From Sandaracinaceae bacterium (lineage in GTDB: Bacteria > Myxococcota_A > Polyangia > Polyangiales > Sandaracinaceae): a stretch of 64,000 nucleotides of DNA. Position numbers and translations under genes: made by a program. Below are positions 19,401 through 28,596 of this stretch, piece after piece (within the stretch, counting starts at the first letter, position 1; each line of letters begins with the position of its first letter). The notes beneath the pieces were generated by a model, which saw only the letters and a list, made by a program, of their open reading frames with translations, made no database searches and had not been told where the DNA came from. Location of the stretch: positions 62,001-126,000 of the forward strand of contig JAVJQK010000109.1 in assembly GCA_040218145.1 (NCBI GenBank), read 5' to 3'.

Positions 19401-21271
19401 AGTGCGAGGCCTGGGAGCCGCTCGTCGAGGCGTGCGACCGACTCGCGCACCTCGTGACGGACGAGGAGCTGAAGATGCTCCTCCTCGAGGAGTCGGCGGC
19501 CACGCTGATGGACGCGCTCGGCCAGGACGCCCGGGCCGAGCGCCGCCTCCGCCGGATCCTCGCGATCGACGCGCGGCGCCCCATCGCCTACGGGCGCCTC
19601 CACGACCTGCTCGCCGAGCGCGACGACGACGCCGGCCTGCTCGAGCTGGTCAGCAACCGCATCGAGCTGGTCGACGATCCGAGCGAGCTCGTGAAGCTCT
19701 TCTACGAGCAGGCACGTTTGCTGCGCTCGGTCGGCCTGCGCGAAGAGGCGCTCTCCGCCCTCGACAACCTGCTGATGCTCGACGGCGCGCACGTCGGCGG
19801 CCTCGCGCTGCTCGTCGAGCTCCAGGTGCAGCAGGAGAACTTCGGCGGGGCGGTGCACGCGCTCCAGACCCTGGCCGCCGCGCCCGACGTGCCGGGGAGC
19901 CAGCGGCGGATCGCGCGCCTCGGAGCCGCGGACTTCCTCGAGAAGAAGCTCGACGACGCCGCGGGGGCGCTCGCCGAGCTCAGCGCCCTGCACGAGATCG
20001 GCCTCGCGGACCGCGAGATCTACGAGCGCATGGCCGACGTGGCGGTGAAGATCGAGCGGCACGACGACGCGGTCGAGGCGCTGGCCCACGCGGTCGAGCA
20101 CGCCAGCTCCGCCAAGGCCGTGGCCCGGCTCGAGCGTCGCGCAGGCGCCATTCACGCCGAGGAGCGCCTGGACCGGGACGCGGCCGTCGCGGCGTACGAG
20201 CGGGCGCTCGCGGCGTCCCCGACCGATCTCGAGGCATGCGAGGCGCTCGCCGCGCTGCTCGACGGCCCGGAGCGCGCCGCGGCGAGCCATCGCTTCGAGC
20301 AGGCGCTGCGGCCGCTGCTGGAGGACGACCCGACCGAGCCCCAGATCCTCCGCAAGCTGCGGCGCGCCGCGGCCTGGCGTGACGACCGCGGGTTCGACGC
20401 GGCGCTCCTCTCGGCGCTCGTCGTCCTCGGTGAAGCGGACGACGCGGAGCGGGAGGCGCTCGCCGCCCACACCCGGACAGGCCCGCCACGCGGCGCCCTG
20501 AGCGCCGAGGAGATCGACGCCATCCGCGTGCGCGGCGACGGCGGCGACGTCCTTCAGCTCGCGCGCGCGCTGTCCGAGAGCGCGGCCGAGATGGATGGCC
20601 TCGATCCGTCCGGGTACGGGCTCGGCCGCGGGGATCTGGTCAAGGGCGACGACCCGCTGAAGTCGGAGCTGGCCGCGCTCGGCGGCGTCTTCGGGCTCCC
20701 GGCCGCGGAGCTCTACCGCGGCGGCGACGACCCGGCGCGGCTGGACGTGCTGCCGCACTACAAGGGTCACCTCAGCTGGGTCGGAGGCGGGCAAGTGCAG
20801 CCGCCGCTCAGCCCGGATCGACGCTACACCTTCGGCTACCTCGCGGCCGGCGTCCGGATGGGCGTCGCGCCGTTCGTCCGCCGGGGCGCGGAGGGCGCGG
20901 CCCTCGCCGTGTTCGCCGCCGCCGCCGCCGCCGAGGCGCCGCTCGCCGCGGGCGCGGGGCGCGACCTCGAGGAGGCGACGCGGCGCATGTACAAGGCGAT
21001 GCCGCGTCGCGTGAGGAAGTCGCTGCCCGAGAAGCTCGCCTCCCTGGAGGGTGGACAGCGGGTGGACGAGTGGGCGCGACGCGTGGTCCGTACCGCGCAG
21101 CGCGCCGGCCTGCTCGCTTCTGATGACCTGCACGTCTCGATGACGCGCGTGCTCGGTCGACCGCCTTCCCGCGAAGCGGTCGTCTCGTCGATCGACGCAC
21201 GCGACCTGCTCCTGTTTTGGCTATCGCCGGTCGCCCTCGGGCTCCGGAAGAAGCTGGGCCTCGCCGAATGA
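16457..21271 (+). CDS. Giant TPR protein 1 (1604 aa)
   Basis: Very long Ala/Glu/Leu-rich protein made of tetratricopeptide-type helix pairs over about residues 20-1390, with no signal peptide or membrane segment, so presumably a cytoplasmic scaffold. Typical units read ALRDYDEATQLREADPLLGY and ALERSPTHPYAVALLEEVLR. The last 200 residues are a different domain (LPAAELYRGGDDPARLDVLP, LSPDRRYTFGYLAAGVRMG, SLPEKLASLEGGQRVDEWAR, LLLFWLSPVALGL) that aligns with the end of the next gene. ATG 16457 is preferred over an in-frame GTG 24 codons upstream that would overlap the promoter. The stop overlaps the next ATG. Function unknown; a scaffold or regulator working with its neighbour is an inference. 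Confidence 0.75.
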   Translation: MTTSSPRPNAPGEADAGAAEAQIEALRQELEATPDRGRQAVIQYEIGHLTQHALANEAQAVREYLGAYNLDPQFRPPLIALVSIFERRRSSKNLLRLYDAEARSATTPREAASALADRAILTADQMGDVEEARGLLEAAFEQAGEAGDLALLLEQQRLVDGDIEGALEVIEARAGLVHDPVLATLLRLEVARAREEAGDLEGALSMLRSAVTTPAARWRVLTQLERVARKAERYPELIVALEGRAKLAVAEAKGEDAGQASGAFSVQRFADQARAASTAAALYREAGRLRLQKLNDAPGALRDYDEATQLREADPLLGYERMLAQELAGDLEGAAAEAERLLGAGLEGPPAAALRFRLAERAQAAGDGEAALTEMRRALEADPSSAVAAAMLDDLLRLGGDHASAAEQLETRAADVTGAARAQRLWEAAHLAAHHLQDAEKARALYAAAAEAARAGEDERAPVDAILREGLAAAMSLGDADGAVRRIRALLSTELEDEERSAMLRDLHELTRVVLEDDAAADAVLAQALDTPAASAWAPDLARLLAAARGDDALLAKAHHLLADRAADAETAAAHLCAAARAEARASDEDAAVESLRAALERSPTHPYAVALLEEVLRARGDADELVRLLREAAEKADAPRAAETRLLLAGAAAEAADRFDDAVAAYEEAAQRDPTSLAPLLAKRRLAEARKSEGNEPDPKMLLEALEALSQREIAAGEPGRHTLALGEHYDLFSGQPERAEAPLRTALESEAVGLHAAVDLALLPATEGDREARLMGLSHILGHTQDEARRGILREAAGVALDGGLDLTRAEALLDELSERAPGDRWSPLGRLQLLATDDSRATERADAWLALGRATDDPEVAAELLLHALRGQVFGAGEDALDDAVILAHEVLGEAPDSLAAAVAMDEALGAGDDPEGRARALGTWTTQAEGSATLRSAHGRALAAAGRPSEALGVLLKIAASEPDDLASWEAIRVAARECEAWEPLVEACDRLAHLVTDEELKMLLLEESAATLMDALGQDARAERRLRRILAIDARRPIAYGRLHDLLAERDDDAGLLELVSNRIELVDDPSELVKLFYEQARLLRSVGLREEALSALDNLLMLDGAHVGGLALLVELQVQQENFGGAVHALQTLAAAPDVPGSQRRIARLGAADFLEKKLDDAAGALAELSALHEIGLADREIYERMADVAVKIERHDDAVEALAHAVEHASSAKAVARLERRAGAIHAEERLDRDAAVAAYERALAASPTDLEACEALAALLDGPERAAASHRFEQALRPLLEDDPTEPQILRKLRRAAAWRDDRGFDAALLSALVVLGEADDAEREALAAHTRTGPPRGALSAEEIDAIRVRGDGGDVLQLARALSESAAEMDGLDPSGYGLGRGDLVKGDDPLKSELAALGGVFGLPAAELYRGGDDPARLDVLPHYKGHLSWVGGGQVQPPLSPDRRYTFGYLAAGVRMGVAPFVRRGAEGAALAVFAAAAAAEAPLAAGAGRDLEEATRRMYKAMPRRVRKSLPEKLASLEGGQRVDEWARRVVRTAQRAGLLASDDLHVSMTRVLGRPPSREAVVSSIDARDLLLFWLSPVALGLRKKLGLAE

Positions 21272-24200
21272 GTGAGAACGACGACAAGTCTCCCCCCGAG
21301 GAGATCGATCTCGAAGAGCTCGAGTGGGATGACGCGCTCGCCGACTGGGAGACCGAGCTGGACGACAGCGCGGAGGCCAAGGCGCCGCCCCTGCCCCAGG
21401 GCAGCGGGGAGCCGTCCCGCGCCCTCTACCGGCCGCCTTCCCCGGACGAGAAGTTCGCGCAGCGCGCCCCGCGCGCGCCGGTGGCGCCCAAGCCCTCCCC
21501 CAAGCCCGTCGATCTCGCGGACTTCCCCTCCTTCGACGAGGAGGACGACGAGGAGATGGAGTCGACGCGGATCGCCTCGATCCCGCAGGAGCTGATCAAC
21601 TCGCTGGTCGAGAAGAGCGACGAGGCGCGCGGCTCCATGCCGACGAAGCCGCCGCCGCCCCTGCCCACCTCCGGCCGCAAGCCCGGCCCGGGCGCGTCCG
21701 CACCCGACGCGAGCGCGGCGAAGCCGGCCCCGTCCAAGCCCGCGAAGGTCGCCCCGCCGGTCGACCTCGACCTCGACGGGCTGCTCGAGGGGCTCGACCA
21801 GGAGACGCGCGCGTACCCCGACGCGGTGCGCGCCACGCCGGCTCCGCGGCGCCCGTCGACCCCGGCTCCGGAGCGGCCGCTCGGCGCGAGCGAAGCCGAG
21901 GCAGACTTCTTCGGGAGCGCGCCGCCGCCGCCGGCCACGCCCGAGGAGGCCTTCTTCGGAGAGGCGACCCTGGACGCCGACGCGGGCGAACACCGCTCGA
22001 AGGCAGCGGACGAGACGTTCGACCCGTTCGCCCCCGCCGACGAGGCGCCCGGCGCGCAGGCCCCCGCCGACGAAGGGGTGGTCAGCAGCTTCGGCGACGA
22101 CGCAGGAGCCTCCGACGCCGGCGACGACGCAGACGAGGACGCCCGCGACGATGCGTTCACGCCGCCCCGAACCCGCATGGCCGATCTCTCCGGCCTCGCG
22201 AAGGCGTCGGCCGAGGATCGAGCCGAGGCGGACGACACCTCCGACGCCGATCGAGGCTCACGACCCACCCGCCCCCCGGTCCCTGGCCTTCCGGGCGCCG
22301 AGGCCGGGAGCAAGCCCGCGTTCCGCCCCCCGTCGATCCCGAAGCCGTCGCTCCTGAAGCCTCGCGCGCCGAAGCTGGGCATCCCGAAACCCGGCGGCGC
22401 GGCCAAGGGCCGGATCCCGAAGCCGGGCATCCCCAAACCTGGCATCCCCAGGCCCGGCATCCCCAAGCCCGGCGGCATCCCGCGCCCCGGCGCCGGCTTG
22501 CCCAAGCCCGCCCTGCCGAGGCCGGGCATCCCCAAGCCGAAGCTGCCGCGCCCGGGTGCGTCGCTGCCCAAGCCTCCGTTCCCGATCGGCGCGCCCGGCG
22601 ACGAAGCCGAGGAGGCGTCGGACGCGGAGGCGCTCGACGCCGGGGACCGCCCCACGCCCGTCCCTGGAGGTCCCGCCGCGGCGGAGCCCACCGCCAGAGA
22701 GGCCGGCGATCGCCCGACGCCGGTCCCGGGCGAGCCCTCGCCCGAGGCGCCCGCCGAGGAGGCCGCCGAAGCCGTCGAGATCGGTGACCGCCCGACTCCC
22801 GTGCCGAGCTCCGAGGCGCCGGCCAAGCCGGCCAAGCCGGCGACGCCGACCGGCCCGCGCGGCCCCGCCTTCGCGTCGGCCGAGCTCGACCTGGGCCTGG
22901 CGGAGCTCGACGCGCTGCTCGAGTCCGAGGTCCCCCCGCCGCCGCTCCCCACCGAGGACGCCCCGGTCGAGGCGGCGCCGCGGGAGCCGGCCATCGACGA
23001 CGCGCCCGAGCTGGCCGTCGAGTCCGAGGACGAGCCCCCCTCCGACGCGGAGGCCTCCGAAGACGCGCTCGTGGCCGAGGTCGAAGCCCCGGCCGACGGG
23101 GAGCGCGACGAGGACGGAGACGAGCCCGAGCTCGCCGTCGCCGAGGAAGACGCCGAGGAAGACGAGGAAGACGAGCTCGTCATCGAGGCGGGCGAGGTCG
23201 ACGACGAGGACTGGGCGGAGATCGCCGAGACCGCCGAGATCGACGACGAGGAGTGGGCCGAGATCGAGGCCGCCGAGGCGGCCCAGGAAGAGGTCGTCGT
23301 CGAGGCCGAGCCCGACCGGGGCGCCCTCGCCGCGCGGAGATCCGTTCGGTCGCGCAAGCCGCGTCAAGAGAGCTTCCCCATGGTCGGGAGCGGCCCGGAC
23401 GCGCTGCGCCTGCGGGTCCGTCTCCTGCGTGACCTCGCCGAGAGCAAGCAGGGCGCGGTGCGGGCGCGGCTCCTCGTGGGCGCGGCCGAGCTCGCCGAGC
23501 AGCTCGGAGAGGTGGAAGACGCCCGCGCCGCGTACCGCGCCGCCCTCGAGGCCGATCCCCAGGACGTCGTCGCCACGCGCGCGCTCCGGCGGGACGCGGT
23601 GCAGCGGGGCGCGTGGGAGGAGCTGGCGACGCTCTTCGAGGCGGAGGCGAAGCTCCCCCTCGGCGCCTGGGAGCGCGCGCACGCGTGGACGGGGCTCGCC
23701 GAGCTGCGGCTGGGTCGGCTGAAGGACGTGGCCGGCGCCGAGGCGGCGGCGCGCCTCGCGCTGGAGGCCCAGCCGGCCTCGGTCACGGCGGCGCTCCTGC
23801 TCGCCGAAGCCCGCTGGCGGCTCGGCAAGACGGCCGAGGCGGTGGAGGCCTTCGCCGGCGCGCGCGACGTCTGGGACGACCCCGACGCGCGCGCCGCGCT
23901 CGCGGTCGAAGAGGCGCGGGTCAAGGAGCGGGCCGGCGACGAGGCCGGCGCGAGAGAGATCTTCGCCTGGGCCAACGAGGTGGACCCCGAGGCGCTCGAC
24001 GCGTGGTTCGGACGCGCGCGGACCGGCAGCCGCGCGGACGCCGATCCGCGCGGCACGGTGGAGGCCCTCGCCACCCTCGCCGCCTACTGCGGCGGCGCGC
24101 TCGGCGAGGCCGTGCTCACCCGGGCGAGTCGAGTCGCGACCCGGCTCGCGCGCGACCCGCAGCTCGGCGTGCGGCTCCTCGGACAGGCGACGGGCGTCGT

Positions 24201-27200
24201 GCCGCTGCAGGCCCGCGCCGAGGCCGCCGCCGCGACCGGCGACGCGGAGCTCGAGCAGCGCGCCCTCGAGGCGTGGGCGGGCGCGGCGGGCGGGACCGAT
24301 CGCGCCCTCGCCCTCGTGCGCATGGCGGAGGTCAAGGCGGCGGCGGGAGACCTCGACGGAGCGGACGCGGCGCTGCGCGACGCGGCGCTCGCCGACGGGA
24401 GCCTCGGCACCATCCGGGTCGTGCGCGAGGTCATCGCGCGCCGCAGCGGCGACGTGTCGCGCCTCGTGGACGCCACGCAGGCGGGCGGCGCGCTGGCGTC
24501 CGCGGCGCGGGTGGCCCGCGATCGCAGCGCGGTGAGCCGCGAGCGAGAGCTGCTCGAGCAGGCCAGCCAGGACGGCGTGGCCCTCGTCAGCGTCGACGTG
24601 CTGACCCTGGACGCGGCCGCCAACGAGAACGATGACGCGGCCCTCGACCTGTCGCTGCGACGTCAGGCGGATCGCGTCCCGCCCGAGCAGCGCGCCGGCT
24701 CGCTCCTGGCGCTGACCGATCGCGCGATCGCGCGTCAGGATCTGACGGCGGCGGAGGCGCTGCTCGAGGAGGCGCGCCAGGCCGCGGCGGGCGATCCCCT
24801 CGCGCTCCGGCCGCTCGGTCGCCTCGCGCTCCAGCGAGACCCGACCGTCGCGGCGGCGCTCTGGATGGAGGAAGCGTCGGTGTCGGACGGGACGCGCTCG
24901 GCGTTCTGCGCGACGCAGGCTGGGCGGATCCTGGCCGCCTCGGGCGGCGACGCGCTGGGCGCGTTCCGCCGCGCTCTCGACGCGGTGGCGGGCTACGGGC
25001 CCGCCGCGTGGGCGCTCAAGCCGCACGCGATCGACATGGGCGACCCGCTGACGCTCGGCGAAGCACACGAGCAGCTCGCGGAGGGCGCGGTCGATCCGAC
25101 CGACGCTGCAAGTCACCTCGTCCGGGGCGCGCTCCTGAGGGCCGACGCCGATCCCTCGGGCGCCGGCGCCCTCCTCGACCGGGCGCGCCAGCTCGCCCCC
25201 GGGGACGCGGTGCTGCAGAGCCTCCTGATGCGCCTCGCGGGCTCGACCTCGCCCGCCGAGCGCGCGGCGATGCTGAAGGAGTCGGCCGCGTCCGCGCCCG
25301 CAGAGCTCGCGCGCGTCTATCGCCTCCAGGCCGCCGCCGCCTTCGAGGACGCGGGAGACCCGGCCGCCGCCGCCGCGGAGCTCACCGCGGTCGCTGCGGA
25401 GCACGAGGACGACCCGATCGTACGCGTCGCCCTCGACCGCGTGCAGATCGCCTCGGGCGCGGTCGCGCGGGTGGCGGAGCGACGCTTCGCGGCCGTCAAG
25501 GAGGCCGAGGGCGACGACGCGCGCGTCTTCGCGCTGGAGCAGCTCGCCGAGCTGGACCTGCTCGAGCGAAAGGACCCGGCGAGCGCTGTCCTGTCGCTCC
25601 AGTCCATCCTCGAGACCGCGCCGGGCCACCTGCCGAGCCTTCGCGCGCTCTACCGCTACTTCGCGGAGCAGGGTCGGCTCGAGGATCTCGGGCGCGTGGT
25701 CGAGGCCCTCGCCCTGCACGTCCAGGAGGGTGCCGACGTCAGCGCCCACCTCCGGCTCGCGCGCCGGCTCGCGCACGCCGACCCCGAGGCGGCCGGCGAG
25801 TCCGCGGACGAGATCCTCGTCAGCGCGGGCGCGCGCGCCGAGCTCGACCTCTGGCTGGCCCCGCGCGTCCTCGCCGCGGCCCGCGAGCGCGGCGACATCA
25901 AGCTCGCCCGGAGCGCGGCGACCGCCCTGGCCGCCGCCCTCAGCTCCGCCGACGAGCGGGCCTCCGCCCGCGTGCGCGCCGCGGAGCTGACCAAGGACTT
26001 GGAGACCAAGGAGGCGACGCTCCGCGAGGCGGTGCAGGCGTCTCCACAACACCCCACGGCGGCCGAGGCGCTCGCGCGGCACTGCGTGGAGCGCGGCGAC
26101 GACGCGGCCGCGGCGGAGGCGCTCGAGGCGGCCGCGAAGGCCACCGAGGTGCGCGTGCGCGCCGCGGCGCTCCTCGACGAGGCCGCGAAGCTCTGGGAAG
26201 GCCTGAACGACTCCAAGCGCGCGCGCGCCGCGCTCGAGCTCGCCAGCGAGCGCGACGTGACGCACGGGGACATCTTCGCGCGGCTGCAGAGCATGCTCCA
26301 GGTCGACGGCGACCAGGAGCGCCTCGCGGACCTCTATGGCGCGCGCCTGGCCGCAGGCGGCGAGCCCGACGAGCTGGTCTCGCTCTACCTCGAACAAGCC
26401 TCGTTGCGCACTGCGATCTCCGACTCGGCGGGCGCCAAGGCGTCCCTCCGATCGGCGCTCGGCATCGAGCCCGAGCGCATCGAGGCGCTGCGCGACCTGG
26501 CGCAGCTCTGCCTCGACGACGAGGACTGGCGCGGCGCGGCCGAGGTGCTCATCCGCATCGCGCGCATCCGCAAGGAGCGCGAGGAGCTGCGCTGGGTGTT
26601 CTTCACCCTCGGTGACATCTACGACCAGCACATGCCCGATCCGCGGCGCGCCGAGGCGGCGTTCCGCCGGGTGCTCAAGCTCCTCCCCCGCGACGTCCCC
26701 GCGATGGAGCGCCTCGCGAAGCTCTACGAGCGCGAGGGGCAGCTGGAGAACGCCGCGCAGATGCTCGCGCAGCTCGCGCAGCTCGACGTCGACCCCGACA
26801 GCAACCGCGGCCACCGCCTGCAGCTCGCCGCCGTGCACGAGCGGCTCGGAGACGCGCGCAAGGCGGAGCAGGTGCTCGAGGAGGCGCGGAAGAACGCGCC
26901 CACGGATCTCGGCGTGCTCAAGGGGCTCGCCGACTTCTACGAGCGACAGGGCGCCTCGAACGCGCTCGCGATGCACCTCGGGCGCGCGGTGAACGACTAC
27001 CGACACGCGCTCGAGGCGGACCTCGCGGACGCCGCGGCGTGGCCCGGGCTGGTCGAGGTGCTGCAGTGGCGTGAGCAGACGGACGCGGCGGCGTGCGCGG
27101 CCTCGGCGGCGCAGGCCATCGGCGTGATGGACGTCGAGATGTCCAAGCTGGTCGACGCCCGCGGCGCCGCGCAGGGCGTCGGGCAGGCGGCGGCGAAGTC

Positions 27201-27996
27201 GGATCTCGACGAGCTGCTGGCGCCTTCCGCCCTCAACGCGCCCACCCGCGCGGTGTTCAAGCTCGCGGGTGACGCGCTCGAGAAGGCGCTGCCCTTCGAC
27301 GTCGCGGCGTACCGCGCCCAGAAGGTCGACGGCCGCGACACGAGCATTCGCCCGCTCGCCAACGAGGTCAGCCGCTGGTTCGGCTTCGGCACCTACGAGC
27401 TCTACGTCACGAGCGCGGCGCCGCGCGTCTGCGTCCCCGTGCACAGCAACCCGTGCACGCTGTTGATCGGCAGCGAGCTGATCGGCATCACCGACGACCG
27501 CGAGAAGCTCTTCGTGCTCGCGCGCGCGTTCCGCATCGCCAAGGCGCAGCTCTCCGTCGTCGTGCGCGCGCAGCCGCACGAGGTCAACGCGCTCCTGGGC
27601 GGCCTCGTGCAGAGCTACGACCCGCACCACAGCCCCGCTGGCGTGGACCCCGCGCACGTCGCGGAGGCCGCCCGTCGCGTCACCAAACACATCAACCGGA
27701 AGGCGCGCGACGAGCTGGGTCCCCTGGTCTACGAGATGGCGGGTCGACCGGGCCACGATCCCTCGGGTCTGGCGATGGCCGCGTCCGAGTGGGGCAACCG
27801 GGTCGGGCTGCTGGCCAGCGGCTCGGCGCCCGCGGGCATCAGCGCGCTGGCCAAGCTGAGCGGCGAGCGCGAGCTGCCGACGGACACGGCCTCGCGGCTG
27901 GCCCTCGTCACGCGCTTCCCGGAGGCCTCGGCGCTGCTGGAGTTCGCCATCAGCGACGCGCACTTCGAGGCGCGGCGCCGCTCCGGGATCGGGTGA
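21268..27996 (+). CDS. Giant TPR protein 2 (2242 aa) with Pro-rich linker
   Basis: The N-terminal 700 residues are low-complexity: acidic (EEIDLEELEWDDALADWETE), then Pro/Lys repeats of the type GIPKPG/GIPRPG, then repeats of GDRPTPVPG and a long Glu/Asp/Ala stretch. Residues about 710-2000 are TPR-type helices (AAYRAALEADPQDVVATRAL, AAFRRVLKLLPRDVPAMERL). A C-terminal domain of about 230 residues (DTSIRPLANEVSRWFGFG, LIGSELIGITDDREKLFVLA, HINRKARDELGPLVYEMAG) is homologous to the end of protein 1 and resembles an M48 peptidase fold that has lost HExxH. ATG 21268 overlaps the preceding stop. The next gene starts three bases after its stop. Likely forms a complex with protein 1. Confidence 0.75.
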   Translation: MSENDDKSPPEEIDLEELEWDDALADWETELDDSAEAKAPPLPQGSGEPSRALYRPPSPDEKFAQRAPRAPVAPKPSPKPVDLADFPSFDEEDDEEMESTRIASIPQELINSLVEKSDEARGSMPTKPPPPLPTSGRKPGPGASAPDASAAKPAPSKPAKVAPPVDLDLDGLLEGLDQETRAYPDAVRATPAPRRPSTPAPERPLGASEAEADFFGSAPPPPATPEEAFFGEATLDADAGEHRSKAADETFDPFAPADEAPGAQAPADEGVVSSFGDDAGASDAGDDADEDARDDAFTPPRTRMADLSGLAKASAEDRAEADDTSDADRGSRPTRPPVPGLPGAEAGSKPAFRPPSIPKPSLLKPRAPKLGIPKPGGAAKGRIPKPGIPKPGIPRPGIPKPGGIPRPGAGLPKPALPRPGIPKPKLPRPGASLPKPPFPIGAPGDEAEEASDAEALDAGDRPTPVPGGPAAAEPTAREAGDRPTPVPGEPSPEAPAEEAAEAVEIGDRPTPVPSSEAPAKPAKPATPTGPRGPAFASAELDLGLAELDALLESEVPPPPLPTEDAPVEAAPREPAIDDAPELAVESEDEPPSDAEASEDALVAEVEAPADGERDEDGDEPELAVAEEDAEEDEEDELVIEAGEVDDEDWAEIAETAEIDDEEWAEIEAAEAAQEEVVVEAEPDRGALAARRSVRSRKPRQESFPMVGSGPDALRLRVRLLRDLAESKQGAVRARLLVGAAELAEQLGEVEDARAAYRAALEADPQDVVATRALRRDAVQRGAWEELATLFEAEAKLPLGAWERAHAWTGLAELRLGRLKDVAGAEAAARLALEAQPASVTAALLLAEARWRLGKTAEAVEAFAGARDVWDDPDARAALAVEEARVKERAGDEAGAREIFAWANEVDPEALDAWFGRARTGSRADADPRGTVEALATLAAYCGGALGEAVLTRASRVATRLARDPQLGVRLLGQATGVVPLQARAEAAAATGDAELEQRALEAWAGAAGGTDRALALVRMAEVKAAAGDLDGADAALRDAALADGSLGTIRVVREVIARRSGDVSRLVDATQAGGALASAARVARDRSAVSRERELLEQASQDGVALVSVDVLTLDAAANENDDAALDLSLRRQADRVPPEQRAGSLLALTDRAIARQDLTAAEALLEEARQAAAGDPLALRPLGRLALQRDPTVAAALWMEEASVSDGTRSAFCATQAGRILAASGGDALGAFRRALDAVAGYGPAAWALKPHAIDMGDPLTLGEAHEQLAEGAVDPTDAASHLVRGALLRADADPSGAGALLDRARQLAPGDAVLQSLLMRLAGSTSPAERAAMLKESAASAPAELARVYRLQAAAAFEDAGDPAAAAAELTAVAAEHEDDPIVRVALDRVQIASGAVARVAERRFAAVKEAEGDDARVFALEQLAELDLLERKDPASAVLSLQSILETAPGHLPSLRALYRYFAEQGRLEDLGRVVEALALHVQEGADVSAHLRLARRLAHADPEAAGESADEILVSAGARAELDLWLAPRVLAAARERGDIKLARSAATALAAALSSADERASARVRAAELTKDLETKEATLREAVQASPQHPTAAEALARHCVERGDDAAAAEALEAAAKATEVRVRAAALLDEAAKLWEGLNDSKRARAALELASERDVTHGDIFARLQSMLQVDGDQERLADLYGARLAAGGEPDELVSLYLEQASLRTAISDSAGAKASLRSALGIEPERIEALRDLAQLCLDDEDWRGAAEVLIRIARIRKEREELRWVFFTLGDIYDQHMPDPRRAEAAFRRVLKLLPRDVPAMERLAKLYEREGQLENAAQMLAQLAQLDVDPDSNRGHRLQLAAVHERLGDARKAEQVLEEARKNAPTDLGVLKGLADFYERQGASNALAMHLGRAVNDYRHALEADLADAAAWPGLVEVLQWREQTDAAACAASAAQAIGVMDVEMSKLVDARGAAQGVGQAAAKSDLDELLAPSALNAPTRAVFKLAGDALEKALPFDVAAYRAQKVDGRDTSIRPLANEVSRWFGFGTYELYVTSAAPRVCVPVHSNPCTLLIGSELIGITDDREKLFVLARAFRIAKAQLSVVVRAQPHEVNALLGGLVQSYDPHHSPAGVDPAHVAEAARRVTKHINRKARDELGPLVYEMAGRPGHDPSGLAMAASEWGNRVGLLASGSAPAGISALAKLSGERELPTDTASRLALVTRFPEASALLEFAISDAHFEARRRSGIG
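22371..22590 (+). repeat. Pro/Lys repeat (GIPKPG-type) in giant TPR protein 2
   Basis: Imperfect tandem 15-18-base units encode GIPKPG, GIPRPG, GLPKPA, KLPRPG and variants, about ten copies. The minus-strand complement also stays open because of the repeat bias; that is not a gene. The peptide should be an extended, basic polyproline-like linker between the acidic N-terminus and the TPR array. Confidence 0.8.
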
Positions 27997-27999
27997 GGC

Positions 28000-28596
28000 A
28001 TGCGCATCGGTCTCCTCGGACCCTCGGACGGCGATGCCGAGACGCTGCGCGAGGCCATCGAGTTCCTGCTCGACGACATGGAGGTCGACCAGGCCGTCTA
28101 CCTCGGCCTCGACGAGGAGGTCCTCGACGCGGTGATCCGTGACTGGGTGGGCGGCGATCCCTCCGACGAGGCGTTCCTGACCCAGGCGGTGGAGGCCGCG
28201 ATGGGCGGCACGCCCGAGCACATCGAGGCGCTGCTGGAGCAACGCGAGCTGGTCGAGCGGCTGGCGAAGGTCCGGAAGCTGCCCGAGCCGCCCGCGCGCG
28301 CGGTGGAGATGCTCGCCGACCGCATCCTCCTCTTCGTCAACGACAAGTCCATCCTCGACGAAGAGGACATCGCCAACGCGAACCTCGTCGCCTACGGCAG
28401 GAGCAGCTCCGCCGAGCTCCGCCGCTTCGGCCCCCGCTACTTCCTGACCCCCGGACCGCTGTCGAAGGAGCAGGTGGCCGTCGTCGAGCTCGAGCCCGAC
28501 GGGCAGGTGTCGCTCGCCCTCTTCGACATCAGCGGCGTCCCGGTGTGGCGCGAGACGATGGCCCGCCGCACGAGCAAGGTGAAGCTGGCCCGATGA
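28000..28596 (+). CDS. Degenerate YfcE/MJ0936-like phosphodiesterase-fold protein
   Basis: 198 aa. The start (MRIGLLGPSDGDAETLREAI) has the shape of YfcE-type calcineurin-like phosphodiesterases, whose first motif is normally SDTHGN, but the metal-binding D and H are replaced. The C-terminal part (LVAYGRSSSAELRRFGPRYF, LTPGPLSKEQVAVVELEPDG) parallels the family's GHTHxP...NPGSxG...vleid end, again without the His pair. I read it as a catalytically dead member; alternatively an unrelated alpha/beta protein. It lies three bases after giant TPR protein 2 and overlaps nadD by four bases, in the middle of the operon. Role unknown. Confidence 0.55.
   Translation: MRIGLLGPSDGDAETLREAIEFLLDDMEVDQAVYLGLDEEVLDAVIRDWVGGDPSDEAFLTQAVEAAMGGTPEHIEALLEQRELVERLAKVRKLPEPPARAVEMLADRILLFVNDKSILDEEDIANANLVAYGRSSSAELRRFGPRYFLTPGPLSKEQVAVVELEPDGQVSLALFDISGVPVWRETMARRTSKVKLAR

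Noticed and set aside
16445-21133. 1562-residue antisense frame over giant TPR protein 1
   Set aside because: Same codon-mirror artefact; TPR periodicity and promoter support the plus strand.
22258-28242. 1994-residue open frame antisense to giant TPR protein 2
   Set aside because: It mirrors the Ala/Glu codon pattern of the TPR gene, has no signal or domain, and crosses into the next gene.
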